The notes: generated by a model from the letters alone, not told the origin. 64,000 nt of DNA from Sacculina carcini (GCA_916048095.2 OU696573.1:986501-1050500), one strand, 5' to 3'; positions 14,495 to 28,603 are shown, counted from the stretch's first letter. Made by a program: numbers and translations.

Positions 14495-15060
14495 AATGTG
14501 TATGTTTGTGTGTATTTATATGTGTGTGTGTATATGCAGGTGTGTCGGTGTTAGTGTGTTAGTGTGTCGGTGTGTTAGTGTGTGTGTCGGTGTGTATATG
14601 CGTGTGTGTTAGTGTGTTAATGTGTGTGTCGGTGTGTTAGTGTATGTGTCGGTGTGTTAGTGTGTGTCGGTGTGTTAGTGTGTATGTATGTGTGTGTGTA
14701 TATGTAGGTGTGTGTGTATATGCGTGTGTGTTAGTGTGTTAATGTGTGTGTCGGTGTGTTAGTGTGTGTCGGTGTGTTAGTGTGTGTGTCGGTGTGTTAG
14801 TGTATGTGTCGGTGTGTGTGTTAATATGTGTCGTATATTAATGTGTGTGTTAGTGTTAATGTGTATGTGTTAGTGTGTGTCGGTGTGTTAATGTGTGTGT
14901 GTGTGTGTGTCGGTGTGTTAGTGTGTGTATATGCGTGTGTGTTAATATGTGTCGGTATATTAATGTGTATGCGTCGGTGTGTTAATGTTTGTGTTAGTGT
15001 GTTAATGTGTTAATGTGTGTGTTAATGTGTATGTGTCGGTGTGTTAATGTGTTAGTGTGT
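14495..15060 (+). repeat. TG-based minisatellite with TCGG/TTAG interruptions
   Basis: About 560 bases are built from TGTG runs punctuated by TCGGTGTGT and TTAGTGTG modules in shifting order. It looks like a TG microsatellite that acquired point variants and then expanded as larger units. It is the only long TG-polarity tract on the + strand in the left 33 kb. Confidence 0.8.
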
Positions 15061-16088
15061 GAGCTTACATTTTGGCCGCGCTTCATCTCCATCATCGCTG
15101 CTCAGCGTGGTGGCGTCGGGAGGAGACGGAGTACACGTGGCCGTAGCTCCCTGCATGACGAACAGTGGACCACACCAGTGAATGCCAATGAGATCACCAC
15201 ACTCAACCTCACCACCAAGTCAACACTGACAAACAAACACACAAACACCAGCGAGATTAGATAAACACCTCTGGTTATTGAGAGGCACTACAAATTAAAT
15301 TAAGGAGTGATAAATGAAGATGAATTAATGAACGATGCGTGACATGACAAAAATGTCCCTACAAAACGTGTCAGGCTGGTGTGTGTGTGTGTTCTGCTGA
15401 ATATGGTATAGATATAAACCCAAATACATATAACTGCACTTAAATTTAGCTAAAATGCGCTAGTAAAATCAACTTTATCGCGTGATAATTAATTATAAGT
15501 GGAGGTGGTTGATGACAAGAACGGCGTGAAATACGCTGATATTTGGTTGGAATTATTGGCGGCGAGTGTGGCGCGATGGATGGTGGACAGTATAGACGCG
15601 ACTACCAGTGAGACAACGCCCCAAGAAGAACACAGCCACCTTGACTCTCATGGACTGAATATGAGCAAACACGCACTAATATGCGGTATGCACGCATAGA
15701 AAGCACCGGCCATACACAAGCTATCTAGATATCGAGATAAAGGCGCATCAGAACTAACAGGAAGGACATACACACACACACACACACACATACAGCATAC
15801 GTACCGCACATATCGTCCCCAAGAATGCGCCACTCACACAGACAGACGTACAAGAACGAATATGTGTGTGTGTGTGTGTGTGATTACTGATATAGCAGGT
15901 TAGAAACAGGTTCGCCATTAAACACACACACACACACAAATCTGCATTACACTACTAATTGTGATACAGACACGCACGAACGGAGATTGTGCGTGTGTGT
16001 GTGTGTTATCATGATTGGTTTATCATACTGAGCACTGTTCATCTGAATACAGATGAGCACGACAAGAAAACAATGCTCGTGTCAAGAT

Positions 16089-16182
16089 AACACACACACA
16101 CACACTGACGCACACACACACACACTGACGCACACACACACACACTGACGCACACACACACACACACTGACACACACACAGG
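16089..16182 (+). repeat. About 21-bp tandem repeat, (CA)nCTGACG
   Basis: Four near-identical units of CACACACACACACACTGACG, the last ending CTGACA, follow one another. It is a compound repeat derived from a CA microsatellite. Confidence 0.85.
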
Positions 16183-16261
16183 GACCATTAACGAGCACTC
16201 ATGGGGAATTTCGCTAGAACATATTCAACGCTCAGTAAGACGTTCGTGAGCTGGCGAGCAT

Positions 16262-16287
16262 GTATATTATATTATATATACATATAT

Positions 16288-16332
<45 letters not shown>
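16262..16332. repeat. AT-rich (TA)n tract
   Basis: ATATATTATAT-type sequence with a pure (TA)n core at about 16301-16322. A short CA run sits inside it. Confidence 0.7.
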
Positions 16333-16575
16333 CGGAATATACCGGAAAATAAATTCTAAGGAAATTCAACAGACATAAAAAGAAACACATAATTGTGTAA
16401 AACAGCCACTAACATGCATAATAAACCTGACATACTTAAGTGATATACTTGGAGTGAATATCTAGATAAAAAAGTGTCTCTCTTACACACGGGATACCAT
16501 GGTATTGTTAAGGGCGTGCCCAGCACATTGAGCCGCTGTATGTGCTACACTCTCTAACTATACTACTTGCTACTG

Positions 16576-16606
<31 letters not shown>

Positions 16607-17342
16607 GAAGAAACAATGTTATACACGCCAAGGTAATGGTTGTGTCAGGTACGTGTGTATGTGAGCCCAACAGGAATTCAACGGGATAACCAGGTAATAT
16701 TTGAATACACACGCACACACACATGTGTGTGTGTTTGTGTGTAAAGTCCAGTGCGCTGTCAAATACGCGATGAACGATTACATACACACACACACACACA
16801 CAGACATGCATAGAAACGGTTAGTGGAAGCTCGGTGATGCAGTGATAACGTCATGTGTATATAGTCGATACACACCGATAACACAATTTGTTTGTATGTG
16901 TGTGTGTGTGTGTATGATGCGGGTGTGTTGACAGTGTGTAGGAAAGCATCATACATCATGCGGGCTCCAGGCACACACACACACATACATACACGCATGC
17001 AATTCGAGTGCATATTACAATCAGTGAAACGAAAATCGGGGAAACCCAGGCACAAATAAACTGCGCACAACAGACAGAAAAGAAGAATAGAAACGAAAAA
17101 CAAGACATGAGTATGAACAAGCGACAAGATGGGAGTGTGAAAATGAAGACAAACCAAGCATTTTCTGTGAGATTCTGTGAACGTGAAGTTTCGTGCACTG
17201 CACTCTCAGAATGTAGAAAATGAAGACGACTACTCAAGATGAACAGTAAATAATTCAGTTCGAGATAAATATTTCACGATTAAATCGTTTCATAGATGTC
17301 TACGGCATCAAGATCGGTCTTAGATAAATGGAGACCCTAAAA

Positions 17343-17470
17343 CAAGTGGTTCCCAAACTTTTGAAGACTTGGAGATTTGAAGAGAACTGAGAACGAGAAG
17401 AATTGACTGAGAACTTTTGAAGATTTTGGAGCGCCCTTGGCTTCCTGGTGAATTCCTAGCCGCCCCCCCC
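17343..17470 (+). mobile_element. Possible hAT-like fragment
   Basis: CAAGTGGTTCCCAAACTTTTG resembles the CAGTGGTTCTCAACC-type ends of the other hAT miniature elements in this window. The GC-rich GGAGCGCCCTTGGC stretch resembles their interiors. I cannot place the 3' end or a target duplication. Confidence 0.3.
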
Positions 17471-18220
17471 CAACACACACACACACACGTATGGAAACAA
17501 ACACAAATGTGTATTTCACAAATAAAACCCAATATATTTTTCAGCAACATGGAAAATAAACATTGCACCAGTAACTTTCGTTGCCGTTCATTGTCCACCC
17601 CCTTCTACCTCGCTGCGCCCAAAGGGGCGACACTGCCCTAAATAAAGGGAATTTGGCAGCCCCAGATGAATTGAAAAATACCATCAACAGAACAAAACAC
17701 AAGTCCACAGCAACAAGAGTCCCAGTACCATGCTGTATAAACAATATTGAAAACGATAGTACAAAACCATAGTCAAGAAATCAACGCTGGCCATGAATAA
17801 AACATGATAAAATGAACATCGCAAGTGCACTACCAAATCACGCACGTTCCATCACGCATCCATAAACTGCAATATACATACACATAACGAATTTGACAAT
17901 GGAAATCACGTGACACACACACATACATACAAGATCACAGAAACGTTGCATATGACTGTGGGCATTTTTCTAGGGACACATGCACTTTACACACCCACAT
18001 TCCACACACACACACACAGGCCTGTGCATTAGTGGACAAAAGTAGAAAATGCATTAGAACGGAGATACTGCACGTGCATGCACCGTGCAACCGATTGCAA
18101 AAATCGGCGACCAAAAATGACACATTGAAAAGTGAATACAAGCGTACACACAGCAATAAGACAATACAATGACAGTCACGAAGCAAGTACACGAACACAA
18201 GACAACGATAAATTTTACAG

Positions 18221-18504
18221 CAGGGTTTTTAACAGGGGGTGCAAACCTGGTTCTAAAGAGTTGCGAGGATGATGTGCAGTGATGATGATGTGATGATCTT
18301 GTGATGTGCAGACTAAAATTACACTTTTTATGAGGTTTGTTTATACTTTTTTTCATAAAGATTCTTGATGGTATAGGAATGCATATTGATTAAAAGTTTT
18401 GTTATTGTGTATTAATATATTTTATATATAGCTATCAATATAATAATACAGGCTATAACTAATTGCTGATCTGAAAATAGGTGCGAACTCGTTAAGAACC
18501 GCTG
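18221..18504. mobile_element. hAT-type miniature element (MITE)
   Basis: The left end is CAGGGTTTTTAACAGGG and the reverse complement of the right end is CAGCGGTTCTTAACGAG, so imperfect terminal inverted repeats bound 284 bases. The flanking 8-mers TTTTACAG and TCTTACAC agree at 6 of 8 positions, as expected for an aged 8-bp hAT target duplication. It has no coding capacity. Confidence 0.6.
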
Positions 18505-18509
18505 TCTTA

Positions 18510-19150
18510 CACATTCAGGTCCGGGTGAGATTTTATGAAAAGAGGTCGCGAACAGGATTGAAAATGGAAAACTCAGAATTACTATATTTTGCATAATGCA
18601 TTGATTACGTGAATATAGTGTAATAACAATTACATTGAAGACCCAGAGGAAGAAAATTATATGGAACAATGAATAACAAATATATAATTTGATGCATCGA
18701 TAAACAAACGAATTATAATGCTGAAAAATATAGACGAAAATATCAAGTTAAACTTTCACATATGCACTATTATAAGAAAAATAACCGGGAAAAGTAGGCA
18801 TAATTATTTGAATTAATTAAATTAATTAGAGAAGATTATTGACATTTACGCCGAGCGTGTTCATATAAACACAAATGATTTCATTTATCAAAAATAAAAA
18901 AACAAAGTATCCAATACGTTCAAACTCCGTTGTATCGTATTCTGTATATTCTCAGAAACTACACTTTATACAGTTAAATGAATGCCATTTTTTGTAAATT
19001 TTACATCATTCTTACTCTATATTGAAAGTTATAAATCAATATGAAAACATTATATATTCTCGGCGTAAATGGGTTAACGACATTTATATGTGTTGACATC
19101 ATATATAAGTCGCTGCTCTTACGGCTGGAATGCAGAAATGATGAATCAGA
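18510..19150. other. AT-rich stretch with no recognised feature
   Basis: About 640 bases of A/T-rich sequence without microsatellites, open frames or repeats that I could recognise. Confidence 0.6.
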
Positions 19151-19475
19151 AATGAGTGACTGAGAGCGGTATCAAGTATGCAGTGGTTCAGTGGTTTGGC
19201 CGCACTCCAAGCTTATATGAGATCATGTCAACACACACACACACACACAACTATGCGTCACACACACACACACACACAGAAGTTGACCGCAAACATCCAT
19301 CCGACACGGTGCTGGATATAAGATGGCAACCGAACAAGAGAAACAGCGGCAAAGAGAGAGAGAGATATATATGGTGAGAATGACAAAAAGACGGTGCGAT
19401 GACATTTCTGAGTCATCGTTCATAGAATGAACTTGCACATGTGTTGCTACGGACACGTCAGATACAGGTGTGTTT

Positions 19476-19477
<2 letters not shown>

Positions 19478-19527
<50 letters not shown>

Positions 19528-19634
19528 GGAACGCAATCGAAGTCAAGTGCGCAGATGGAAGACGACAATGTAAATGGTGTCATTATTAAAACACAGGCTC
19601 AGATGTGTGTGTGTGTGTGTGTGTGTGTCCTGAT

Positions 19635-19716
<82 letters not shown>
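19478..19716. repeat. Adjacent (TG)n and (CA)n blocks, potential hairpin
   Basis: A long (TG)n (about 19478-19525), a second (TG)n (about 19605-19628) and a (CA)40 (19637-19716) follow each other. The second and third are separated by only about 8 bases. The transcript could form a long UG:CA hairpin, and the DNA could extrude a cruciform. Confidence 0.85.
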
Positions 19717-19722
<6 letters not shown>

Positions 19723-21131
19723 ATAGCAACCCGATCATGAGCATGGTGGATGGTGTGAAATTGATCGTGATTGATGGTGACGTAGGCTGGAAACAATGCC
19801 TCCATCTCAGAGCACACACTACAATCTGATCCGACCCACCACCAGGCAACATCAGTGTCTCAGTGGTTGAACATAGTTATGTGTGTGTGTGCACCAGTGA
19901 TGTAACTCATCAATAAACGAAACCATATCACCACCATCATAACCATTTACTTGAATAATGCTCTGATGTTTAGTACCTCATGGCGGGCATCCGCGAGGTG
20001 TATAGAAACCCTCACAGTAATAACTACCGAATGACGAATACGATGACAAAGACACACACAGCTAGTAGGAGTGGAGGAGCCTGACAAATTGGCTCACGTG
20101 AAATTACACATAATCAGAAATATTGACAAGCGATGCTCGATGACAGAAGAAATCAAATCTAGCGAGAAAACATCTAGTAGCCAACCTAACACACACTGAC
20201 ACACTGAAAGAAGTCACCGCATAAGAAAAAGAGACGTTTTCACTGAATAACAACATAATAGGTGCAACAATATTCTGTAGCCACCGAGACACATGTAACC
20301 TCTGAATCTCACGCACACAAACACTACCACTTGAACAAGTGATATAGACACACTTCCACAGACAAACATGATGTTTATCTGTGGAAGCGTGTGTGTGTGT
20401 CGACATGTCAACGTGTTTGTGTCTGTGAGTGCCATGCAGACAGACACAAACACGTTGATTTGTTGATATCAACACGAGACACACATACACTGTGACCAAA
20501 TTCACAGACACAATCAAGCAAGCACACACACACACACGTCAACCAGTGTATAAACACACACACACCGGTGCAAACACACTGGGTGAAGTATTTGATGGTG
20601 ATATCATAGCTTGAACATGGACGTGAACAAGTCACACACACACACATACAAACACATACACATACTTGGACTATACGGATGACAGGATGATGAAAAATCG
20701 AAAAATGCAGAAATTTCGCTTTCTGCCGTCGCGAACTTAAAGTGCGTAGATAATTTAAATAAGTAAATAAAACAAAAATGCTTGTCTTTTTGGTTTATCA
20801 CAGCAAATATAAATATATATGACCAAATTATATAGTAGAGCAAATGTTCTGTTTATTTGCGCCTAAATACGTGAGCTCTTGTTAAATCTGACCTGGGGAC
20901 TATATCACACGAAACAACGGCACACAAATCTAGCGGCAAACAGGAGAAAACGAGACAAGGAAAAGAGAAAGATGAAAAAGGGGATAAAAGAAGAAGGAAA
21001 TGACATGAGATAATGACAAAATAAGGGCAGAAAATAAAGTGCGGTATAATCATGATTGGAAGAGAGATAGAGAAGGAGAGAGATTGGCTGAAATGACTGG
21101 CGGCAGAAAAGATACCTGGGCCAGGTAATAG

Positions 21132-21132
<1 letters not shown>

Positions 21133-21193
<61 letters not shown>
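21133..21193 (+). repeat. (CA)30 microsatellite
   Basis: Uninterrupted CA repeat of about 61 bases. Confidence 0.95.
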
Positions 21194-21196
<3 letters not shown>

Positions 21197-21320
21197 TACT
21201 GTTGCCGCTTGCTAGATCAATCTGCCGATTATGTGAGCTAACCGGCGTGCGTCTGCGTGTGTGTGTGTGTGTTTGCCAGCGGGGGAGGTTGTAACGTGTC
21301 GTGAGACCACTACAAAACAC

Positions 21321-21393
21321 CTGTTTATTGGACACGAGAGGAGGCGGCGCGAGAGGTGCGTGTCTCTCCCGCACTACACGCCAAAGGCGACCA
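21321..21393 (-). other. Candidate minus-strand exon (speculative)
   Basis: On the minus strand, GTGTGTGTAG forms an acceptor and ACAG|GTGTTT a donor, enclosing 73 nt. The frame that fits (one leading base, then 24 codons) reads GRLWRVVRERHAPLAPPP and onward without a stop. A TG tract precedes the acceptor, and CA repeats lie about 50 bases after the donor. The protein is not recognised. Confidence 0.2.
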
Positions 21394-22924
21394 CTACACA
21401 CACACATACATGCACATAGCTGGCGGCGAGACACATACACACAGCTGAGATGAGTGTGTGTGTGATCGGTCCAGTCTTCTTCGCTCGTTACAATCGCTTG
21501 TACGACAAGGACACGAACACACACACACACAACGGTCGCTTTGGAGTCATCTAGGCAAACTCGACACACTAGGCCATTTGACGCACACACACACACAGAC
21601 AGACATACACGAGCGGTTGTATCTGCGCGTTCATCTGAACATGCCATGATGTCGCAACACACAGGAAATCTCATCAAACACTCGCGGATACACACGCGCG
21701 CGCGAGGAGATGTCAGTGAGAGGTCAACTCTCAACTACACAACACGACTAGTACACTATGTGATAAGCGATGCGACACTGCACCAGAAAATCCTCACTCA
21801 AACACAAAGCAACAGAGGATACAAAAATTATATACGATACAAAAAGGAAGATAACATATGTTTCCCGTTCAGCCTAGTGTCTATATTCTCTCACATTGGG
21901 AACCATTGAATAGACAGAGATATTCCTTCCTTCATTTACTAGCTCTATTCCTTCCTTCACTCTTGCTCTGTATTTGTTAGTTCTATCCTCTGCAGGTCCT
22001 TGGCTACACTCTAATGCACAGACAAGCATTTTGCATTTTGGCATTTTGTGATATAATTGCAAGGTGAAATTCATGTTGATATAGTGAGCTGGAGGAGCCG
22101 ACGAAATACACGCGCATGCACATAATAATGTAGGAAAATCAAGCACAGACATAAGTGTGATTTTGAACACGACTTGCATTGAATTTTGAACACGGTCTGT
22201 GCACTGCATTCCACAACGAAAAAACAACCACACGCGAATAAAAACAGCAGCACGAAGGTGATAGAGAGAGGAGCAAGTGAGGGGACAAGGAGAGAGGTGG
22301 GAGATGAAGTGAGAGAGAGAGGATTGTGGTCACCTGCCAAATGAACGCTGGTTTTGTGTTATCTCGAGCTGGTAATGGAGATGGATCGATGTGTAGGAAA
22401 CCACATCTCAGCACAAGCAAAAACTGACACACACACACATACAAGATACGTCATGTGTGTGTGTGTGTATGACGCAATCAATAGAGCAGAAGCAGCTCAT
22501 TGACCTGATACAACCGATTTGGTGTGTGTCTGTCTGTCTGTCTGTGTGTGTGTTGTAGGTCGCAAAAATACCACGGTCAGAACAAAACCAATAAACAAGA
22601 CAATTAAGTGGTAACACACACACACGCACGCACACGGTATCAACATGTATCATGAACAAGCTGTGCACGCAAGAATGACACTCGAACACACACACACACA
22701 CACACCTGTGATTGGCTTGTTTCTAGCCGGCACGCGTCTGCGGTGAAAAAGGGGTGATAAATTGGCCGTCACAATCGAGGACATGTCTGGACACGTGCAC
22801 ACACACACACACACACACACACACGAGCGACGGAGAGCGGGGGGAACCAGGTAGGAAGAGGTGGTGTAGTGCAAGAACGTGCTGGTTTCTAGTGCGAGTG
22901 TACGAACGAACAAGTAGCAAGGTG

Positions 22925-23330
22925 ATGAATTAATAATGGTGTACAGGTGCTAATTGGAGTACAAGATGACTATTTCTTCAAATATTTATTGTTGGTTATA
23001 ATTTATTGAATCCCACATATATTTTTGGTGTTGATTGTTGTTATTTATTGAGTAGTGTGGACGGAGTGGTATTATGCAGTGTTATCGGATGAATTGTATA
23101 TTGTTATTTATTTATTATTGTGTTTTCCAATTATCTTCTTTTCTAGAATACTTTACTTTTGAAACTCTCTATTAATCAACACTTCTCTGCATTTTTGTCA
23201 GAGTGGGATTTGAGGAGTTATAAGAGTTATAAGTCACGAGAATTGATGCGAGGAAAATGGAGTGAATAAGGCTGAAGTCCCTGTTTGTGTTTCACAATGG
23301 ATATCGACAATTCAAAACTTCTAAATCGCT
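22925..23330 (+). other. T-rich stretch, opposite polarity to surroundings
   Basis: About 400 bases with no microsatellite. T and G dominate the + strand (TTATTTATTATTGTG type), whereas the flanks are A/C-rich. No gene seen. Confidence 0.5.
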
Positions 23331-23725
23331 CTCGGGTAATTCACCTATACATAGGCATTGACAAAACCACTACGGCAAATGGGCAAAGGACACAGAGAGA
23401 AGCAACGAATAACGAATAACCAGAGGAAGATAATAGTGCGACATCAACTTGACATGAAGCGACAGGTAATCATTTGGTAACTACACTAAGATTCAACACA
23501 AGATGCGATATTAGCACTGATTATGGTCGAGATTAGCAGAAATGAAGTGTGTCCCTATCTTTCAAGCCAGGCATCGCGTTATCAACCGACGCCAGCGGTA
23601 AAAGGCCATTATACCTCATCCAGCACAACAACACACACACACACTAACCGCAGGTCAACGACCACGTCACGTGCAACACACTGACACACACACACACACA
23701 CACAAGTGACATTAGACTAGACCGC

Positions 23726-23785
23726 AAGCGAGCGTCGTATCTGAGGCCTGAGGACAGTGAATAAGAGTAGGCGTGAGAGACAAAC
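23726..23785 (+). repeat. Dispersed repeat, copy 2 (pair with 391-445)
   Basis: GAGCGTCGTATCTGAGGC and then GGACAGTGAATAAGAGTAGG mirror the first copy and are again followed by CA repeats. Confidence 0.5.
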
Positions 23786-26700
23786 ACACACACACACACA
23801 CACTATTATCTGGAACTGCGCTAACCACCAGCAAATACAAGTGCGCATTAACACACACACACACACACACACGGGAGATTGTGAGTAATCAAACGAACGT
23901 TCTGCTCAATGTCCCGAGGACAACACACACACACACACCTGTTGACCGCCTCGATCGATTGTCTCCCACTCTTCTCAGATCTCACTCACACACACACTCT
24001 CTCTGTCTGAGAATCAGTCCAGAACCAAGCGCTTATCAACTGCGCTCTACACTTGCCTGTGTGTTTGTGTGTGTGTGCGATGGATATTTGAAAAAGTCGA
24101 CACACAGACGGACAGAGAAGAGGGAAGGGGTGTAGGAAACCGACGGCCCACAAGCAAGCATACACACACACTGACATAAACACACACACACACACATACA
24201 CATTGCTATTAGCACTGACCGAGCACATCAAAATAAACACACAAACATACACACGCAGACCACCAACACTTGTATCAACAAGCTGGCTAGTAACCTTGGC
24301 GTCCAATCTCACACATGCATACACGTCGCACACGCACACACACACATACAGGCATTCACAACGCCAGACACACACACACAGACAGACACACACGAATTAG
24401 ACAGTAACAAATTGATTAAATTACATGCACTGACACAGACACACACAAACACACAGTATCATATTGCTTGTAGCTGACTATACGCGTATGTTTGTGTGTC
24501 AACAGTGTGCAATATGAGACGCACACGCATTCGTCTTACACGTGCACACACACACACACGTGTCCGGCATCATACAACAAGTGTGACAGGCGTGAACACG
24601 TGACCTCATGTTTGTGTGTGTGTTTCGACAAAGAAAAAAACAGCAAATGTACAAAAAAAGTGTGTGATAGAAAAAAGCCAGCCGAGACAAACGTGGAATC
24701 AGTGGAAACACACACACACACACTGACACAGCCGACAAGCGAAGAAAAACACAAGCCAACAAGGGGGGCGGAGGGGGGTGTCTTTTGAATTCACCGCAGC
24801 TTCTCAATCAATACACACAACGCAATCAATGTACCGCAAAATCATTCTGCAGAACGGCGAACAAGACGTGTGAACAGCAATGATAAAAACTGACAACAGA
24901 ATTTTATCACCGCAAGACCATAAGCACACACACACACACATGTGTGAACGTATGATTGAAACGCGAATAAAACATCGACTGACAAATGCGAATTTCGTGC
25001 GAGAAAACCAACAAAAGGGGAAAAATGTTGAGTGACTTAAAAATACAAGGAAAAAAATTAAAAGATAGTATTCAAACTGACTTATACAAATATGAAGCCA
25101 AGCACACACTCTCCAACATTAACTGATTTACGAAGTGAAATAAATATCTAAAATATACAAATATGATTGAGATTAAAAAAATGATTATGATTATACAAAT
25201 ATGATTGAGATTCACACAAAAACACACACACACACACACACACAGGAACAGACAATCAACAGTAACGCAGGAAACATCAAGGCACAAGATGACAGACACA
25301 TCACATCAAAACACACACCCACACAGATAGAATGAAGCCTCACATCAAAACATCCGGTGTGTGTCGCCTCGCTACGACATGCTCACCGAAATCTTCTGCT
25401 CTGATCTGACCAAGCTTGCCTTCATCTTGTTGTTTCCTTTCTACCGGTGTTCCAGTATCGAATATCTCCACCATCAAATGAGAGAGAGAGAGAGAAACAC
25501 TTGCACAAGGGCGCAGCATCCATCAGTGCGAAAAACACACACAAACAAGCCACAACAACAGTAAAAACAGGAAGAAAGGAGGGAAGGACGAGATAAAGAA
25601 ACACAGTGTCACAACAACAAGGAAAAAAGTTTACATTCTCACATGAAGAACAGTGAGTGAATCACAGAGTGGGCGTGCATGTAGATCAGCACAGCACTGG
25701 CATATGACACGAGCTGTCAAGCCACTACTGTACGACCAATGTATCATAACACCCACCTAACTCCAATTACATCAACACATCCTGGTCCACTCAGACCGAC
25801 CAACCGCCGGAGAACAAGACAGAGCACAGGGAGATAAACAGAGAGCGAGGGGATGAGTGTGGGGTGACAGGTGTTTCCTCTCAGTGCCCAGAGGCCGACG
25901 GCAAGTACTTCAGATGAGGAGAGGATGTGCGTGCGTGTGGTGTAGGCAGGCCTGAGGCGTGGGAACCGTCAGCACCCTGTATGTGTGTCTGTGTGTGGAC
26001 AAGGACTGTTTCTCTCCCGCCACATACACATACACAGACAGACAGACATACAGCCGGCGGCGAAGCAGCTAGCAGAGAAGTGCCGCTTACTGCCTCCTCA
26101 ACTGGCCGTGATAACTACAGTAGCAGTGTATAACCTGCACCGTCCCAACCTCTACCTATCTCTCACCCAGCCAGCACCCGCCTCACGCACTCCCTCTCTC
26201 TCCCAAGAGTGCGTAATGAACGCGTGTTTCAATCGTGCGCCGTCACCGACACACACACACACACACACACATAATCACATTTGTATTCGGTCCACCGTGC
26301 GCCCGCGCACACACCAGCACACAGTAAAAACTCGCACACACACACACGCGCGAGGAGACTGTGATAAACAGGCGCGTGGAGCCGCTCTCTTCATCGTGCT
26401 GCATGTGGCGTACAGGTGGAGGAGAATGGCGCGAGAAACCACCACAAACACACACACACAGACATAATACGTGCACCTAGTCGGCACAGACACACGCCGA
26501 AGAGCGCAGCAAAAGGGTGCACACAGGAAGGATAAGCCGAGACAGACAACAACCCCTCACCCTTACCACCCCATCCCCACTCATCCCACCAACACACACA
26601 CACACAAGTATTCTAAAGTGTCAAGAGGATGCACACACACACATACACGCACATAAACAACACATGCCGGCAGTGTGTGTGTGAACACACGTGGACAGGA

Positions 26701-27044
26701 CACACATACACATGAGCCTTGGTGCCAGCAAAACAGGGTGAACGTGCATGTGTGTGTGTGTGTTTACGAGAGCGTTAACGAATGAGGAACACAAGACGAT
26801 GAGACGAAATACAAGACGAGCCAACCCGACACGACTGTCTGCCTGCTAGCGAAATGTAACCAGGATCAGGAGTGTTCTCTAACACAGACAACACAAGCAC
26901 ACACGCAAAAACAACGCGGCTGAGAACATATGAAACATGATATCATAATACTGCTGGACCTTGTAGCATTGAGAAAATTTTACGATCTGCAGATCATTAA
27001 GGATCAAGTATGACGTCTACAGATCATTACGGATCAAATATTAC

Positions 27045-27165
27045 GTCCAAGCTCTTTCTCGTTCCTAAATAACCAAACCTAACCCAACCCAACTTGACAA
27101 GAAAGCAAGAGAGACGGAACTGAAGCGTAGGCGTAATGGTCCGTAGGCGTAATATCCTGTTTCCA
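27045..27165. mobile_element. Small fold-back element, copy 1
   Basis: It contains GCGTAGGCGTAATGGTCCGT and GTAGGCGTAATATCCTG at one end, with an imperfect complementary arm (TATTACGTCCAAGCTCTTTC) at the other. The loop is AACCTAACCC-rich. It is the same family as 44463-44605. It is non-coding and probably a MITE. Confidence 0.55.
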
Positions 27166-27709
27166 AAAAAAATCAGCCCCCGATCACTTCGAAGTCACTT
27201 TGATGTAAAAAAATAAGACCAAATTGTACAAGTATCAGAATTAGCAGGAAGAAAGCTAGTGAGGTGTCTAAGCATCCAAAATGAGTCATGTGTACCGTTC
27301 TGTTATGTCGGTACAGTACAGCTGTACAATACTGCTGAACATGCAAAACAGGTGGGAAAGTGAGAGAACAGATAATCCAAGACGAACGAACCAGTGAAAC
27401 ATTGATATGAAGGATGAGACAACAACAAAATCAGTTGACAACACACACACATGTACGTTTCAAAGACGGCGCTATATTTGCAATGAAACATTTCTAGCTG
27501 CTCCCACTAAATAAGGCAAAATTGTACACCACCACACATGGATGGGTTATCAGCCGCTCGAGTATGAAATCTCCACCGCTCTCACACACACACATACACA
27601 CACACGTACAAACAAGGTGGAAACACAAGGGTTGGTTGGAGTTTTTACGATGCCCATTGTAAATCTGTCTTGAGGGCTTTGTGCGACCACGTATCGTCCC
27701 ATGTCACTG

Positions 27710-27910
<201 letters not shown>

Positions 27911-28603
27911 ACCGACACACACACAAGAAACGGCGATAATGAACGACACACACACACACACAGTTGGGACCAGGGGCGGAGGGATACATGGGGGTGCGGG
28001 TCGGTGCGCTTTCAGAATGAACACAAAACCGGACACCACCTGTCCCGTCGCCTCTACTAGCAGCAATGTGTATGTGTGCGTGTCTGTCACCGGTCGTCTA
28101 CACACATACACCCACCCACACACACACACACACACTAGTCGACAAGAACAGCCTCCAGGTACATACACGCTGGGTCTGCAGGCAACGTACAGACGAGCAT
28201 ACACACCCACGCACTCAGCCAGGATATCAGACAGGTCTTTGGCAGGCGATCGCTGCCGCTGGAATCTATAGGAGTGGAGTGAGTATGGGAGACCACAGGG
28301 TAAACGTGCTGTAGGCAGGGCGTGCGGAAGAGGAAAGGGAGAGAGAGAGAGAGAGAGGTAAGGGTTGGCGGCAGAAGTCAACGGCTCGGCGGTCTGCTGA
28401 AAGCAGCGTGTGTCTGGCGTGATTCAACGTTGCCACGCGCGTATGCCACGCACGTAGCCACGCCACACCACGGGCGAGCCAACACACGACACAGAGCAGC
28501 AGAGGAGAAAAAGTGAAATGCGAAATAAAACGCAGTCCCTTGAACAAGGCAAAGCGTTTTCTCCCAGAGGCCCGCACGACGAGAGGTGATCAAACAAGTG
28601 AAG

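Noticed and set aside
16089-16182. CRISPR-like spaced repeats
   Set aside because: Units are contiguous CA-derived tandem repeats with no unique spacers, and the genome is eukaryotic.
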